From: CAZAQV01 sp964487255
GTDB taxonomy: Bacteria; Myxococcota_A; Polyangia; Polyangiales; CAZAQV01
Assembly (NCBI GenBank): GCA_964487255.1
Contig: CAZAQV010000008.1
Coordinates: 62,001-126,000 of the forward strand
Direction: 5' to 3'
Length of the DNA stretch: 64,000 nucleotides
Position 1 is the first letter of the stretch. Each line of letters opens with the position of its first letter. Under the pieces are notes generated by a model. That model was not told the origin of the DNA, ran no database searches, and worked only from the letters and a program-made list of their open reading frames with translations. Below are positions 1-8,632 of this stretch, piece by piece. Position numbers and translations under genes: made by a program.

Positions 1-4
1 CGCG

Positions 5-766
5 GTGGAGGCGCAGGGAACACACTGGTTTCGTACGCTGCCAAGTTCGCACAAGATCCCGGACGAAGCGCCGAGCTTGGCGGTGCATGTGACGAAGCAT
101 GCCGAGTCGGTGCGCGGCGTTGATCTTGTGGTTTACCTTCACGGTTGGCAGGGTTGTCCGCGCGTTCTGTTATCCGCTCAGCGAGTCGCCTGCAGGGAAG
201 GAGGGCCGATCGAAGAGCCCTTTGCGCTGCGCGCAGCCGTTGAACAAGCCAAACTCCCCGTGGTTTTCGTAGTGCCACAGCTTTCGTTCTGGAAACGCTC
301 GGGCGCGCCCGGACGTTTTCGAGACCCGGCGTACACGAAGGAGTGGCTCGATGTACTCACGCGCCTACCGCCCCTGCGGCAGAAGCGCATTCGCTCAATC
401 ACCTTGGTCGCCCACAGCGCCGGCTTCCAAACCGCGCTGGCGTTCCTTTCCGCAGCACCGAACGCGATCGACCAGGTGGTGATGCTCGACGCACTATACG
501 ATGGTGGTGCGGTTCTTGGCCGTTGGGTGCTTGGCGCGGACGATCGGCGTGCATTGACGCTTACGCTTGGACGGGGTGACACCTGGAGACAGTCAAGGCT
601 GGCTGAGCGCATGCTGCGCCGGAAGCTTGGTGACGTGGCCATCGGTCGGCCGTCGCTTGAGCATTGGGAGCGGGGCGCCCGTTTCAAGAACGTGCGCGCG
701 TCGACTAACCACCGCAATATTCCTCGCAAGCAGTTGGCCGAAATACTGAGATTGCTTCTAGAGTAA
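5..766 (+). CDS. alpha/beta hydrolase-like protein, 5' end possibly outside the window
   Basis: A 253-residue reading frame opens with a GTG at the very edge of the window, so the true start may lie upstream. LVVYLHGW (about residues 41-48) looks like the oxyanion-hole strand of alpha/beta hydrolases, and VAHSAGF (about residues 135-141) looks like the nucleophile elbow with Ser in an H-S-A-G context. This suggests a serine esterase or lipase-like enzyme. The catalytic Asp and His could not be assigned by eye and no signal peptide is visible. It is followed 77 bases later by the monooxygenase gene on the same strand. The fold is fairly likely; the substrate is unknown. Confidence 0.7.
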   Translation: MEAQGTHWFRTLPSSHKIPDEAPSLAVHVTKHAESVRGVDLVVYLHGWQGCPRVLLSAQRVACREGGPIEEPFALRAAVEQAKLPVVFVVPQLSFWKRSGAPGRFRDPAYTKEWLDVLTRLPPLRQKRIRSITLVAHSAGFQTALAFLSAAPNAIDQVVMLDALYDGGAVLGRWVLGADDRRALTLTLGRGDTWRQSRLAERMLRRKLGDVAIGRPSLEHWERGARFKNVRASTNHRNIPRKQLAEILRLLLE

Positions 767-843
767 TAATAGGCCTTCCAAGCCGTGATTGTTGGTTCGA
801 GGCGCATTGACATCACGCCGTACAGGCCAGAGAAACCAGGTGC

Positions 844-1827
844 GTGCCGGTCCCCTATTCGCTGCTTGACCTCGCCCCGGTTCCTCAAGGCGCAGACGTT
901 GCGACCGCGTTGTCGAACGCCGTAGTCATCGCGCAGCACGCCGAAGACTTGGGTTACCGGCGTGTTTGGTACGCCGAGCACCACAATACGACGGGGATCG
1001 CGAGTTCGGCGACAGCTGTCTTGATCGGTCACGTCGCTGCCAAGACCGAGCGCATTCGTGTAGGCGCTGGAGGCATCATGCTTCCCAACCACTCGCCCTT
1101 GGTCATCGCCGAACAGTTCGGTACGTTGGCCACGCTCTTTCCAGAGCGTATCGATCTGGGCTTGGGTCGCGCTCCGGGCACCGACCAGCGAACGATGCGC
1201 GCCCTCAGGCGAAGTGGCTTGGAGGCAGAGCGGTTTCCGAACGACGTGGTAGAACTGCTTGGCTATCTAGGCGATGCCGATGACACCACGTCGATTCGCG
1301 CGGTGCCTGGCGTCGGCACGCACGTGCCGGTCTGGATTCTCGGTTCGAGTACCTTTGGCGCCCAGCTCGCTGCGCATTTGGGTCTGCCGTATGCGTTCGC
1401 TTCTCACTTTGCGCCAGCGGCGCTCGAAGCGGCCCTCGGCATCTATCGGAAGATATTTCAGCCTTCGGCGCATCTAGACGCTCCGTGTTTCATGCTTGCG
1501 GTCAATGTCTTCGCCGCGGACACCGATACCGAAGCGCGGTATATCAAGACCTCCATGCAGCTGGCATTCGCCAACCTGCGACGCGGTCGACCGGGCCCTT
1601 TGCCACGCCCCGTCCGCGATATTGAGCAACATATCGAGCCGCAGCTACTCACTGCCGTCGACCAAGCCCTATCCGTTTCAGCTGTCGGCACTCTCGAGAC
1701 CGTGACGCCGCAGCTTCACGCATTGATTGCGCAATACCAACCCGACGAGCTCATTCTGACGAGTCATATCCACGACCAACAAGCGCGTCTGCGTTCGCTC
1801 GAACTCGCCGCCAGAGCCCTGACTTGA
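844..1827 (+). CDS. LLM-class flavin-dependent oxidoreductase (luciferase-like monooxygenase)
   Basis: This 327-residue protein has the features of the bacterial luciferase-like TIM-barrel monooxygenases, which use reduced FMN and oxygen. Visible hallmarks are RVWYAEHHN near residue 40, RVGAGGIMLPNHSP near residue 72 and DLGLGRAPGTD near residue 104. The length is normal for the family. The start is a GTG at 844; no upstream in-frame ATG is available. It is cytoplasmic by appearance, and the substrate cannot be told from sequence. The family contains many unassigned oxidoreductases, so the class is firm and the reaction is not. Confidence 0.9.
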   Translation: MPVPYSLLDLAPVPQGADVATALSNAVVIAQHAEDLGYRRVWYAEHHNTTGIASSATAVLIGHVAAKTERIRVGAGGIMLPNHSPLVIAEQFGTLATLFPERIDLGLGRAPGTDQRTMRALRRSGLEAERFPNDVVELLGYLGDADDTTSIRAVPGVGTHVPVWILGSSTFGAQLAAHLGLPYAFASHFAPAALEAALGIYRKIFQPSAHLDAPCFMLAVNVFAADTDTEARYIKTSMQLAFANLRRGRPGPLPRPVRDIEQHIEPQLLTAVDQALSVSAVGTLETVTPQLHALIAQYQPDELILTSHIHDQQARLRSLELAARALT

Positions 1828-1853
1828 TGAAACGCGGGTGCTAGAACGAGTCT

Positions 1854-2384
1854 ATGTTTGTGGCCTTTTTGCGCGGGATGAACCTTGGCCGACGTCGCAT
1901 CAAAAACACTGACCTCGTCTCGTGCTTTGAGGCACTTGGCTTCGAGGACGTGAGCGCGTTCTTGGCTAGCGGCAACGTGATCTTTCGTACGACCAAGCGC
2001 TCGACGTCGGCGATGGAGAGGCACATCGAAAAAGGGCTGCTGGCTGCGTTGGACTACGATGTGCCCACGTTCGTGCGCAGCGCCAAAGAACTGATCCAGG
2101 TCGCAGAGTCGGTACCTTTTTCGGACAAAGAGCTTCGCGCGGCCGGAAAGTTACAAGTCCTGTTTCTCAAGGACGAACCCGGTACAGCTGCCAAACGCAA
2201 AGTGCTCGCTATTGCTACCGAGGAAGATCGTTTGTCGCTTGGCTCTCGCGAACTCTACTGGCTGCCCTCTGCCGGGGTGTCTGATTCGAGCCTGGACTTT
2301 AAGTCGCTTGAAACCGCGCTCGGTCCTTACACTGTGCGCACCGCGCGAACCATCGAACGCCTATGCACCAAACTCGACGTTTGA
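1854..2384 (+). CDS. DUF1697 family protein
   Basis: A 176-residue cytoplasmic protein that matches the DUF1697 pattern: the opening VAFLRGMNLG, then LGFEDVSAFLASGNVIF around residues 26-42, and a C-terminal SRELYWLPSAGV stretch. Family length is about 170-180 residues, so it appears complete. The biochemical role of DUF1697 is not established. It begins with ATG 26 bases after the monooxygenase stop and may be co-transcribed with it. A small hairpin (ggtgcc-tggt-ggcacc, 2397-2412) follows the stop but lacks a T-tract. Confidence 0.88.
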   Translation: MFVAFLRGMNLGRRRIKNTDLVSCFEALGFEDVSAFLASGNVIFRTTKRSTSAMERHIEKGLLAALDYDVPTFVRSAKELIQVAESVPFSDKELRAAGKLQVLFLKDEPGTAAKRKVLAIATEEDRLSLGSRELYWLPSAGVSDSSLDFKSLETALGPYTVRTARTIERLCTKLDV

Positions 2385-2479
2385 GACGCTGCTCACGGTG
2401 CCTGGTGGCACCTCGAATGTGGTTACACAGGTAGCTGGATGTTCCGTCGTTTGGCAGAGCCAACAGGTTTGGCTAGGAT

Positions 2480-3028
2480 GTGGGCGTGTCGCATGACGGG
2501 TATGAAGAGTTTGTCTTAATGCTCTTTGATCCTGATGACGCGGAAGAGTCGTTCGAAACGCTGCTGAGCTTGGACACTGATGACCTTGGCACCGACGCGT
2601 TTTGGACGAATAGCCGCAAGTTCGGGTGGGGAGAGACCCACTCGCTGCGACTCGAGGACTTCGAACGCATCGTCGGCATTAAGTTGCGCGCTGACATCGA
2701 GGACGAGTTTGACCGCGAGCTTCCCGATGAGTGGGAGATTCGCTTTGTGCTCCCCGAGCAGAGCGAAGTGATGCTCGACAAGCTAAGCGCGTTCGCATCC
2801 TCAACCAGCGATGCGGTTCGTGCAATCGGGAAGGCTACCGCTGACGATGCGGGAGACTGCGATGAGCTGGAAGCCATGTTTGCTCTGGACGAACCGCCCG
2901 AAGAAGCCGAGCATGATACTGCGCGGGTGATTCAGTTTTTCGTGGCCCTTCGCTGCGCGCTCGAAGAGGCGCAAGCCACCGGCGCGGGCCTGTGGGTGCT
3001 TCGCTCTGAAACACCCGGGTACGGCTAG
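2480..3028 (+). CDS. hypothetical acidic protein
   Basis: I do not recognise this 182-residue protein. It is strongly acidic (many Asp and Glu, for example DPDDAEESFETLL), has no signal peptide or membrane segment, and codon use looks like that of its neighbours. The middle part (LEDFERIVGIKLRADIEDEF, about residues 60-79) looks like a folded soluble domain. The start is a GTG at 2480; a second GTG two codons later (2486) is equally possible. It is convergent with the lipoprotein gene that ends at 3054. Confidence 0.7.
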   Translation: MGVSHDGYEEFVLMLFDPDDAEESFETLLSLDTDDLGTDAFWTNSRKFGWGETHSLRLEDFERIVGIKLRADIEDEFDRELPDEWEIRFVLPEQSEVMLDKLSAFASSTSDAVRAIGKATADDAGDCDELEAMFALDEPPEEAEHDTARVIQFFVALRCALEEAQATGAGLWVLRSETPGYG

Positions 3029-3053
3029 GGTGGGTGCCGCCAGGGGCTTGCGC

Positions 3054-3797
3054 TTACCAAACGCAGTCGAAGGGTGCTGTGCGACTGAAGGCGAAGGGGT
3101 TACCGCAGGGCATGCGCGCGGATGCGTCGGCGCCGCCGTCTGTCGCACCGCCATCGCTGCTTTCGCCGTCTGCCGTGCTGCCATCGGCGATGCCAGCGTC
3201 TTGGCTCGGGCAGGGCGGGCACTGTCCGCCGGGCTCCCAGCTTTGTGTTTGCGCAAGCGCCACTTCGAGTGCTTGGCCGTTTCGCGCGAGCTCGAGCGAG
3301 GTCTGGGCTTCGCTTTGGGGCCAGGCAAAGTCGCTCCGTCCAGGTGCGGGCGTGAGCGTGACGGCGCTGCCGCTGTCCTGCCAAAGGCCAAGATCGCCGC
3401 TCGCGTCGCCATCGCCGATGGCGATCCAGCGAAACGAGCCATCGGCGAAGAGCCCGAGCGAGGTTGGCCGCGCCGCATCCGCAAGGTGCCACATGGTTCG
3501 CTGGCAGTCGCCACTGTACTCGGATTGCGGCGAGCCAAGCTGTGCGAAACAGCCTTTGACCGTGCAGCCTACACCTGAGACGCCGATGTCCGGGTTGCAC
3601 TTGCAACCGTTGCAGCCATCGATGCCGCAAAACTCTTGGCCGTCGGCGTAGACCCTGTCGTGAAACTCGCACGCGTTGAGCCCCACGTCGGTCGTGACAT
3701 CCGCTCCCGTATCGCGTGCGCCACCGCCGTCATCGTCCCCGCAGCCTGCGGCAAGGACGACCGGGAGCACCGAGAGTAAGATCCAGCGTCGAAGCAT
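3054..3797 (-). CDS. secreted lipoprotein with Asp/Gly-rich linkers
   Basis: The reading frame extends further upstream, but the ATG at 3797 gives a classical lipoprotein signal (MLRRWILLSVLPVVLAAGC), so that start was chosen, giving 247 residues. After the lipobox Cys comes GDDDGGG, a spacer seen often in myxobacterial lipoproteins. A Cys-rich segment (CGIDGCNGCKCN, about residues 54-65) follows, then a globular part and an Asp/Gly/Ala-rich stretch near the C-terminus that ends in a short Cys-containing tail. The Cys pairs suggest disulphides outside the cytoplasm. No enzymatic family was recognised. Confidence 0.8.
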   Translation of the reverse strand: MLRRWILLSVLPVVLAAGCGDDDGGGARDTGADVTTDVGLNACEFHDRVYADGQEFCGIDGCNGCKCNPDIGVSGVGCTVKGCFAQLGSPQSEYSGDCQRTMWHLADAARPTSLGLFADGSFRWIAIGDGDASGDLGLWQDSGSAVTLTPAPGRSDFAWPQSEAQTSLELARNGQALEVALAQTQSWEPGGQCPPCPSQDAGIADGSTADGESSDGGATDGGADASARMPCGNPFAFSRTAPFDCVW

Positions 3798-3850
3798 CCG
3801 CTCAGTGTAGCAGGCCCGGCCGCTACAGCGTGTTGCGCAGGAGGTGTTCG

Positions 3851-4297
3851 CTAGCCGAGGTCGGGCTGATGGCGTTTGATTGCGGCGACGACTTCGTCGG
3901 GGATGGGGACACGCGTCGCGCGGTCGTAGTCGAAGCACACAATGCGGCCCGTGCCGACAGCCGCCACGTCCTGCTTGGTTTCGCTCCAAACGACGTACTC
4001 CATCTCGAACTCCGATTCGGCAAGCGTGCTGACGCGTGCCAGCGCTTCGATGTTGTCCGGAAACTGAAGAGGAAAGCGAAAGCGACACGAGGTGTCCGCC
4101 AGAATCGGCCCGACGGTGCCCGCCGCTGTGACCGCGTCGGTCGCAAAGTCGATCGAGCGAAAGTACGCGATGCGCGCGGTCTCGAAATAGCGAAAGTACT
4201 GGATGTTGTTGATGTGCCCAAAGGCATCCATTTCGCCCCATTGCAAGGGCAGCTTTACATCACATGGATAGAGCGAGCGGTCGATGGACTTGGGCAT
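3851..4297 (-). CDS. acyl-CoA thioesterase, 4HBT hotdog family
   Basis: A 148-residue single-domain hotdog protein. The segment LQWGEMDAFGHINN near residues 14-27 matches the 4-hydroxybenzoyl-CoA thioesterase / YbgC-type motif, in which an Asp near the start of the domain is catalytic and the following HINN borders the active site. Proteins of this type hydrolyse acyl-CoA thioesters in the cytoplasm. A longer frame to 4450 exists, but the ATG at 4297 removes the overlap with the upstream lipoprotein gene (stop at 4305), leaving 7 bases between them and implying co-transcription. Confidence 0.85.
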   Translation of the reverse strand: MPKSIDRSLYPCDVKLPLQWGEMDAFGHINNIQYFRYFETARIAYFRSIDFATDAVTAAGTVGPILADTSCRFRFPLQFPDNIEALARVSTLAESEFEMEYVVWSETKQDVAAVGTGRIVCFDYDRATRVPIPDEVVAAIKRHQPDLG

Positions 4298-4304
4298 GGT
4301 CGGC

Positions 4305-6215
4305 CTACTTTTCGATGCGAAACTGCACCGTGAGCGGTGGGTCGAAGGTTTGCGGCACGGGGATGGGCGCTTGGGCGCGAAAGCCCACGCGAACAAAGAC
4401 GGACCCCGCGATGACCTCGTTGGAAGACTCGGCGACCAGAACAAAGCCATCGATCACGTCGAAGTTCCCCGCAGCCGCGCCGTCGAGCCGAACCTCGAAG
4501 GCGTGAGGCTGTTGCGGCGCGAGGGCGTACACCCCGCGTGGCCAGGATACCAGTTCAATGTTGGTGTCCGCGGGGGCAAGGTCCACGACCAGCCGGGCGC
4601 TGGCTGGATAGGTGCCGTCGCCGAAGCTGGCTTCGCCTTGGGCTTTCATCTCGAAGACCGTGCGGCCGTCGAGGCTTCCGATCTGCGCGGTGACGCCTTG
4701 ACCGAAGGTGCGTTTGTATTCCTCGCCCTCCCAAAAATGCATGCCAGGCATTTCGGCCCGCAGTCGCAGGCCGTCGCCCACGCAATCCTCGTAGTCCTCG
4801 TCGAGGATCATGCCGACGTCCCGCACGAAGTTGAGCTTCGCGAAGATCGCGGCGTAGCGCGAGGGAACATTCCCCTCCATGTAGGCGCGGGCTCGCTGGC
4901 AAGCTGAGTCCTCATGAAAGTTGTTTTGGATAGGGATGCCCGTTTGTCGCACGATGGGAGCTACGATGGGCCAGGTGACCATCTCCGCGATGTCGTCTGC
5001 GTAGTATTTCCCGCCATACCGAGACATGAACCCTGCGCTTGCGGTCTCCTCAGGGGAGAACGCTGAGAGCTCTTCGTTTGCGGCATCGACGCTCCGAAAG
5101 ACGAAGATGTCGTACGAGTGTGGCTTGGCCCAGCCAAGGCTGATAAAGGAGTCGTGCATGCGGAGCCATTCACTTCGCATGCTCTTTTCAAGTCGAACAT
5201 TGTCGATTGTGTCGAGCGCGATATTTCGAGACTCTCCGGACCAACTACCGGCAAACGAAGCGCCATTCATTCCCTCATCGTTGAGCAAGATTTCGGCCGC
5301 ATGCGTCGATTCGTGGACCACCGTTTGAAGCAGGCGCATGCGGTACGTTTCGTCGGTGCTCACGACTTCTTCGCTAAAGGGAATGTCGTTGAGCATCACA
5401 AAGTCACCACTACGAATCGAGACGACTCCGCCCAGGTTCGGGCGCTCCGTAAACTTTCCGAACGCGATGCGCGACACGCCGTGGCACAGAAGCCGCGGCA
5501 TGAGACCAAAGGCCGCCTGCACCGTCGCCCGCTGCACAGGTCCTGGTTCAACGATGTCAAACTTGCTTCGTTGTGCCTCGGGAATCCAATCGAAGTCCTC
5601 GACGCCTTCAAGCAGCGCTACGTGTGGGCATGCCGACGACGGTAAGGTTAGTGGCTGCTCTCGACGGCCGATCCCCCCAGCAGAGCCGGAGTCAGCCTTG
5701 CTTGAGAGATCTGCGAGATTGGCAGTCGCGATCGCGGTGCCATCTGGCTGCTCGACCACAATGGTCGCACCTGTGGTCAAAGCCCTTAGATAAACAACGG
5801 TACTGACCTCCTCGCCTTCAAGTGACACGGTGTCTGCGCGCATGGTGACATCGTCCCGCGCCTCGAATTCGAGTGAGCTCGGAAACGAAATAAGCTGTGA
5901 GTCGAGCGATGCGCCCCCGTCATCGAGAAGGGAGACGAGGTGTGAGCCACGCCGGCGGCCCAGCGGAACACCGAGGCCCTCCTCCACCATCACCGCGTCC
6001 ACACGATCAACCTGGACCTCTCCGTTCGCGGTGCGAAGAACGAGAACCCGCCAGATCATTTCCTCGGCATCGGATCTCGAGACCCGAGGCTCGCGGCAGC
6101 CGGGCGTGGCGTCACAGGCATCGTCGAAGGACTGGTAGCTGGGCAGTGAGGTTTCGTCGTCGCCCCCACAGGCCACGCTGCCTGCCAGGACGAGGAAAAG
6201 AACGGTGTAGCGCAT
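4305..6215 (-). CDS. large secreted lipoprotein with HExxH metalloprotease motif
   Basis: A 636-residue protein that opens with a lipoprotein signal (MRYTVLFLVLAGSVAC) and the CGGDD spacer. Near residue 300 it carries VVHESTHAAE, an HExxH zinc-binding motif followed three residues later by Glu, as in zincin metallopeptidases. The surrounding sequence does not match a peptidase family I can name, and the third zinc ligand is not certain. C-terminal parts look beta-rich. The protein is probably anchored in the outer membrane or periplasm. It sits first in a two-gene unit with the hotdog thioesterase. Lipoprotein status is strong; peptidase activity is an inference from the motif alone. Confidence 0.8.
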   Translation of the reverse strand: MRYTVLFLVLAGSVACGGDDETSLPSYQSFDDACDATPGCREPRVSRSDAEEMIWRVLVLRTANGEVQVDRVDAVMVEEGLGVPLGRRRGSHLVSLLDDGGASLDSQLISFPSSLEFEARDDVTMRADTVSLEGEEVSTVVYLRALTTGATIVVEQPDGTAIATANLADLSSKADSGSAGGIGRREQPLTLPSSACPHVALLEGVEDFDWIPEAQRSKFDIVEPGPVQRATVQAAFGLMPRLLCHGVSRIAFGKFTERPNLGGVVSIRSGDFVMLNDIPFSEEVVSTDETYRMRLLQTVVHESTHAAEILLNDEGMNGASFAGSWSGESRNIALDTIDNVRLEKSMRSEWLRMHDSFISLGWAKPHSYDIFVFRSVDAANEELSAFSPEETASAGFMSRYGGKYYADDIAEMVTWPIVAPIVRQTGIPIQNNFHEDSACQRARAYMEGNVPSRYAAIFAKLNFVRDVGMILDEDYEDCVGDGLRLRAEMPGMHFWEGEEYKRTFGQGVTAQIGSLDGRTVFEMKAQGEASFGDGTYPASARLVVDLAPADTNIELVSWPRGVYALAPQQPHAFEVRLDGAAAGNFDVIDGFVLVAESSNEVIAGSVFVRVGFRAQAPIPVPQTFDPPLTVQFRIEK

Positions 6216-6835
6216 GGCAGCAGGCTAGGGCCGTCTCAGCAGATTGCAATGAGTTTGCTTCCGATGTCTCGTCACTCTGCTCACGCACGGCCCCGTGCAC
6301 CGCGTCGGCAAGGGAGCCCATCACACACCCTTACAAGGCGAGCTTCGATCCTACGAAAACAGTGGTGAGAGCATGGGCTTCGCTGGCGTCGGCACCTCGA
6401 AAGAACCCTGCTCAAGAACTACTAGTGAGCGCTGCGTAAGGCTAAGCGACTTCCCAGTCGTGCACCAGCGCACGCGGGCGCAATACGCGGCTCGGCGTCA
6501 CCGAGCGTGCACGCCGGCGTGAAGAGTGCAGAGGTGGCGGGGTTGTTTTGAGCGAAGGTGGTCGGGTACGGGTTGGTGGATTGTGCTGTGTGTCGAGTGA
6601 GTCCATGTGCTCAATTCAAAGCAAGAAAAGTTCCAACGAATTGTTCAAGAGAGTTCGCGAAACGTCGCAATTTAGATGGGCTAACGTGTTTCAAAGTGCG
6701 ACACAGCGTACGAGAGTGACACACCCATCTGTCTCATTCGGGCCCCGGCTCCGATTGAGACTCAAGGTTTTTGTCGCCAAGTGATTTGAAGATGCCGCCA
6801 AGTAGCCCGAGTCTGGTTCTTTGCTAGGTCACGGG
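6216..6835. other. intergenic region, no recognisable gene
   Basis: About 620 bases separate the divergently oriented metalloprotease-like lipoprotein gene and the GST gene. Short open frames exist (for example 6548-6784), but their translations are rich in Arg, Ser and Cys without domain-like segments. I see no tRNA-like fold, strong hairpin or repeat. It presumably holds the promoters of both flanking genes. Confidence 0.5.
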
Positions 6836-7477
6836 ATGGGCAAACCCAGGCTGACCTACTTCGACTTCTCTGGCAGTCGTGGCGAAGAATGTCGCATCGC
6901 ACTGCACCTTGCGGGTGTCGACTTCGAAGACCACCGCCTCGCCGCCAAAGAGTGGCCGGGCTACCGGTCCAAGACGCCGTTCGGTTCGGTTCCGGTTCTC
7001 GAGTTGCCCGGCAAGCCTGCGTTGGCCGAATCGGTAGCGATTCTTACCTGGATAGGGCGCAGCTACGGGCTGCACCCTGAAGACATCTTTGAGGCGGCTC
7101 GCCACGAAGCGCTCATGTCGCATGTCGAAGACCTGCGCACACGCGTAGGGCTGACGCTTCACATGGAAGCGGAAGAAAAGCAGCGCGTCCGCGAGGCGCT
7201 ATTGCGCGACTATTTCCCCACCTGGGCGGCTGGCACTGAAGCGCAGCTCGGCAAGGGCCCGTTTGTCGCAGGGCAGAGGCTTTGCGTGGCGGATATCAAG
7301 CTCTACATGATCGTCAAATGGTTTCAGGTCTCCGGTGTCGAGCACATCCCAACCACGGTTTTTGATGGGTATTCGAAGTTGTGCGCACTCCATCACGCCG
7401 TCGCCGAGGATGCTCGCGTTAAGGCTTGGAACACCCGTAGCCAAATTAAGTCCAAGCGACGTACCAGTCGCGCGTGA
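6836..7477 (+). CDS. glutathione S-transferase-like protein
   Basis: A 213-residue protein with the two-domain GST layout. The N-terminal thioredoxin-like domain starts LTYFDFSGSRGEECRIAL, with FGSVPVLELP and LAESVAILTWIG (the cis-Pro loop and the ES glutathione-contact motif) at about residues 50-80. A helical C-terminal domain includes FVAGQRLCVADIKLYMIVKW near residue 145, the usual N-capping region. The Tyr near residue 7 is at the position typical for catalysis in sigma/alpha-like GSTs. The ATG at 6836 was preferred to an upstream TTG because the domain begins immediately after it. It overlaps convergently a doubtful small ORF. Confidence 0.88.
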   Translation: MGKPRLTYFDFSGSRGEECRIALHLAGVDFEDHRLAAKEWPGYRSKTPFGSVPVLELPGKPALAESVAILTWIGRSYGLHPEDIFEAARHEALMSHVEDLRTRVGLTLHMEAEEKQRVREALLRDYFPTWAAGTEAQLGKGPFVAGQRLCVADIKLYMIVKWFQVSGVEHIPTTVFDGYSKLCALHHAVAEDARVKAWNTRSQIKSKRRTSRA

Positions 7478-7850
7478 CGCGCCGAGTCCGTCTGGGAGCT
7501 TCGTCGTGTGACACCCTGGGGAAGACGCCCGTTGTGTGGCGGTGCAAGTCCGCGGGCGGACTGCTGTGACGAAGGCTGATCGGTCCAAGTGAATCGCGCG
7601 CTCCGGCAAGTTGCTCAGCCCGCTGTGAAGGCCGCAGCGTATCGCGCTTTTTGAGTTCCGCGTCGCAGCTCGTCGGTTGCTCGAGTTGCATGTCGGCGGC
7701 TGCAGCGGGTCGGATGCTCGCTGTCAACCCGGCCTCGACCACCAGCCGGACACGTTGCAATGCCTCGGTCAGATTCCTCGATCGCGTGGGTGACGCCACC
7801 CCGTTGATCAGCACCTCGAACTCGTCTCCCGCCTTGCTCATTTCCGACAT
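7446..7850 (-). CDS. possible small hypothetical protein, doubtful
   Basis: The first 60 or so residues of this 134-residue frame (for example EFEVLINGVASPTRSRNLTE near residues 10-29, followed by an amphipathic segment) look like a real small soluble protein. The C-terminal half is rich in Arg, His and Pro and looks like non-coding sequence. The real gene may be shorter or frameshifted. An AT-rich stretch upstream of the ATG (7851-7920) could hold its promoter, but there is no clear ribosome binding site. It overlaps the GST gene convergently by 32 bases. Reported with low confidence so the 7478-8040 interval is described. Confidence 0.3.
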   Translation of the reverse strand: MSEMSKAGDEFEVLINGVASPTRSRNLTEALQRVRLVVEAGLTASIRPAAAADMQLEQPTSCDAELKKRDTLRPSQRAEQLAGARDSLGPISLRHSSPPADLHRHTTGVFPRVSHDEAPRRTRRVTRDWYVAWT

Positions 7851-8040
7851 ACGAGCGAGTTATGCAATTTCCGTACAAAAGAAAAATTACAGTAGGAAAA
7901 GATATTCTTCTGGAATGATTGATGAAAGTGAGCGATTCGTCAGGGACAGACCGACAGTTATGGGGCTGCAGCCTACAGGTATTCGTGGGGCGCGAGCCTA
8001 CGCTTCGCTCTCCGCGCAAGGGCTGTCAGGGGCTTGTCTG

Positions 8041-8481
8041 TCAGAGACCCGCGTCGTCGGCGGCATCGACGGTCGAGTCGACACTCGCATCGACACTTGC
8101 ATCCACGCTTGCATCGATCGTCGCATCCAGGGTTGCGTCGCGAGCCGCATCGGCAGTTGCATCGACGGTCGCGTCAGTACTCGCGTCCGCGGTTGCATCG
8201 ACGGCGCTGTCCACGGGAGCGTCGAGCGAGGCATCCAAGGACATCGCATCAGGAAGGCTACTGTCGCCTGGAAGCATGGCGTCGCGACCGCTGTCGGTCG
8301 ATCCGCAGATCGACAGTACGCGGCACCCTGAGTCTGTGCAGTCGACATCGCCATCACCGTCGTTGTCGATCCCGTCGGTGCACTCGGCTACGGTTCGGCC
8401 TTCGAGTGCTTCTGTTCCGTCGTCACCGCAGCCCGCGGAAACACAAATCACTGACGCTAAGAAGAAGATGTTTGTTCGCAT
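8041..8481 (-). CDS. lipoprotein with metal-binding-like motif and Asp-Ala-Thr/Ser repeat stalk
   Basis: A 146-residue protein with a lipoprotein signal (MRTNIFFLASVICVSAGC) and a GDDG spacer. Residues about 33-48 read ECTDGIDNDGDGDVDC, the Asp-rich MopE-type putative metal-binding motif common in myxobacterial surface proteins. The rest is an Asp/Ala/Thr/Ser/Val repeat to the C-terminus. Such stalks usually lead to a globular domain, but none follows here, so the protein is only an anchor, one short motif and a stalk. GAGG lies about 6 bases upstream of the ATG. Function unknown; extracytoplasmic location is well supported. Confidence 0.8.
   Translation of the reverse strand: MRTNIFFLASVICVSAGCGDDGTEALEGRTVAECTDGIDNDGDGDVDCTDSGCRVLSICGSTDSGRDAMLPGDSSLPDAMSLDASLDAPVDSAVDATADASTDATVDATADAARDATLDATIDASVDASVDASVDSTVDAADDAGL
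8047..8245 (-). repeat. imperfect tandem repeat coding for the Asp-Ala stalk
   Basis: On the minus strand this stretch is built from degenerate 12-15-base units encoding D-A-(S/T)-(V/L/T) over and over. It is in frame within the lipoprotein gene and so is a coding low-complexity repeat, not a CRISPR. Such arrays can expand or contract by slippage in multiples of three. Confidence 0.7.
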
Positions 8482-8632
8482 GAATTACCTCGAAAAGGAA
8501 GAAGTCGTTAACACTACACACGGCCGGAGAAATCGCAACGGTGTGACGTCGAACCACTTTGGCGGCATCGTGGGCTGACAACCTACCTAGCACGGAATTT
8601 TCGCGCTGGGATCCACGGTCGTGCTTTCCGAA

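Noticed and set aside
2397..2412. Hairpin ggtgcc-tggt-ggcacc after the DUF1697 gene
   Set aside because: The stem is only 6 bp with no T-tract; too weak to call a terminator.
6548..6784. Small open frame in the 6216-6835 gap
   Set aside because: Composition is unlike neighbouring genes, and there is no domain-like sequence or ribosome binding site.
8047..8245. Regularly repeated short units that could suggest a CRISPR array
   Set aside because: Units are 12-15 bases, imperfect, have no spacers and are in frame within a lipoprotein gene.
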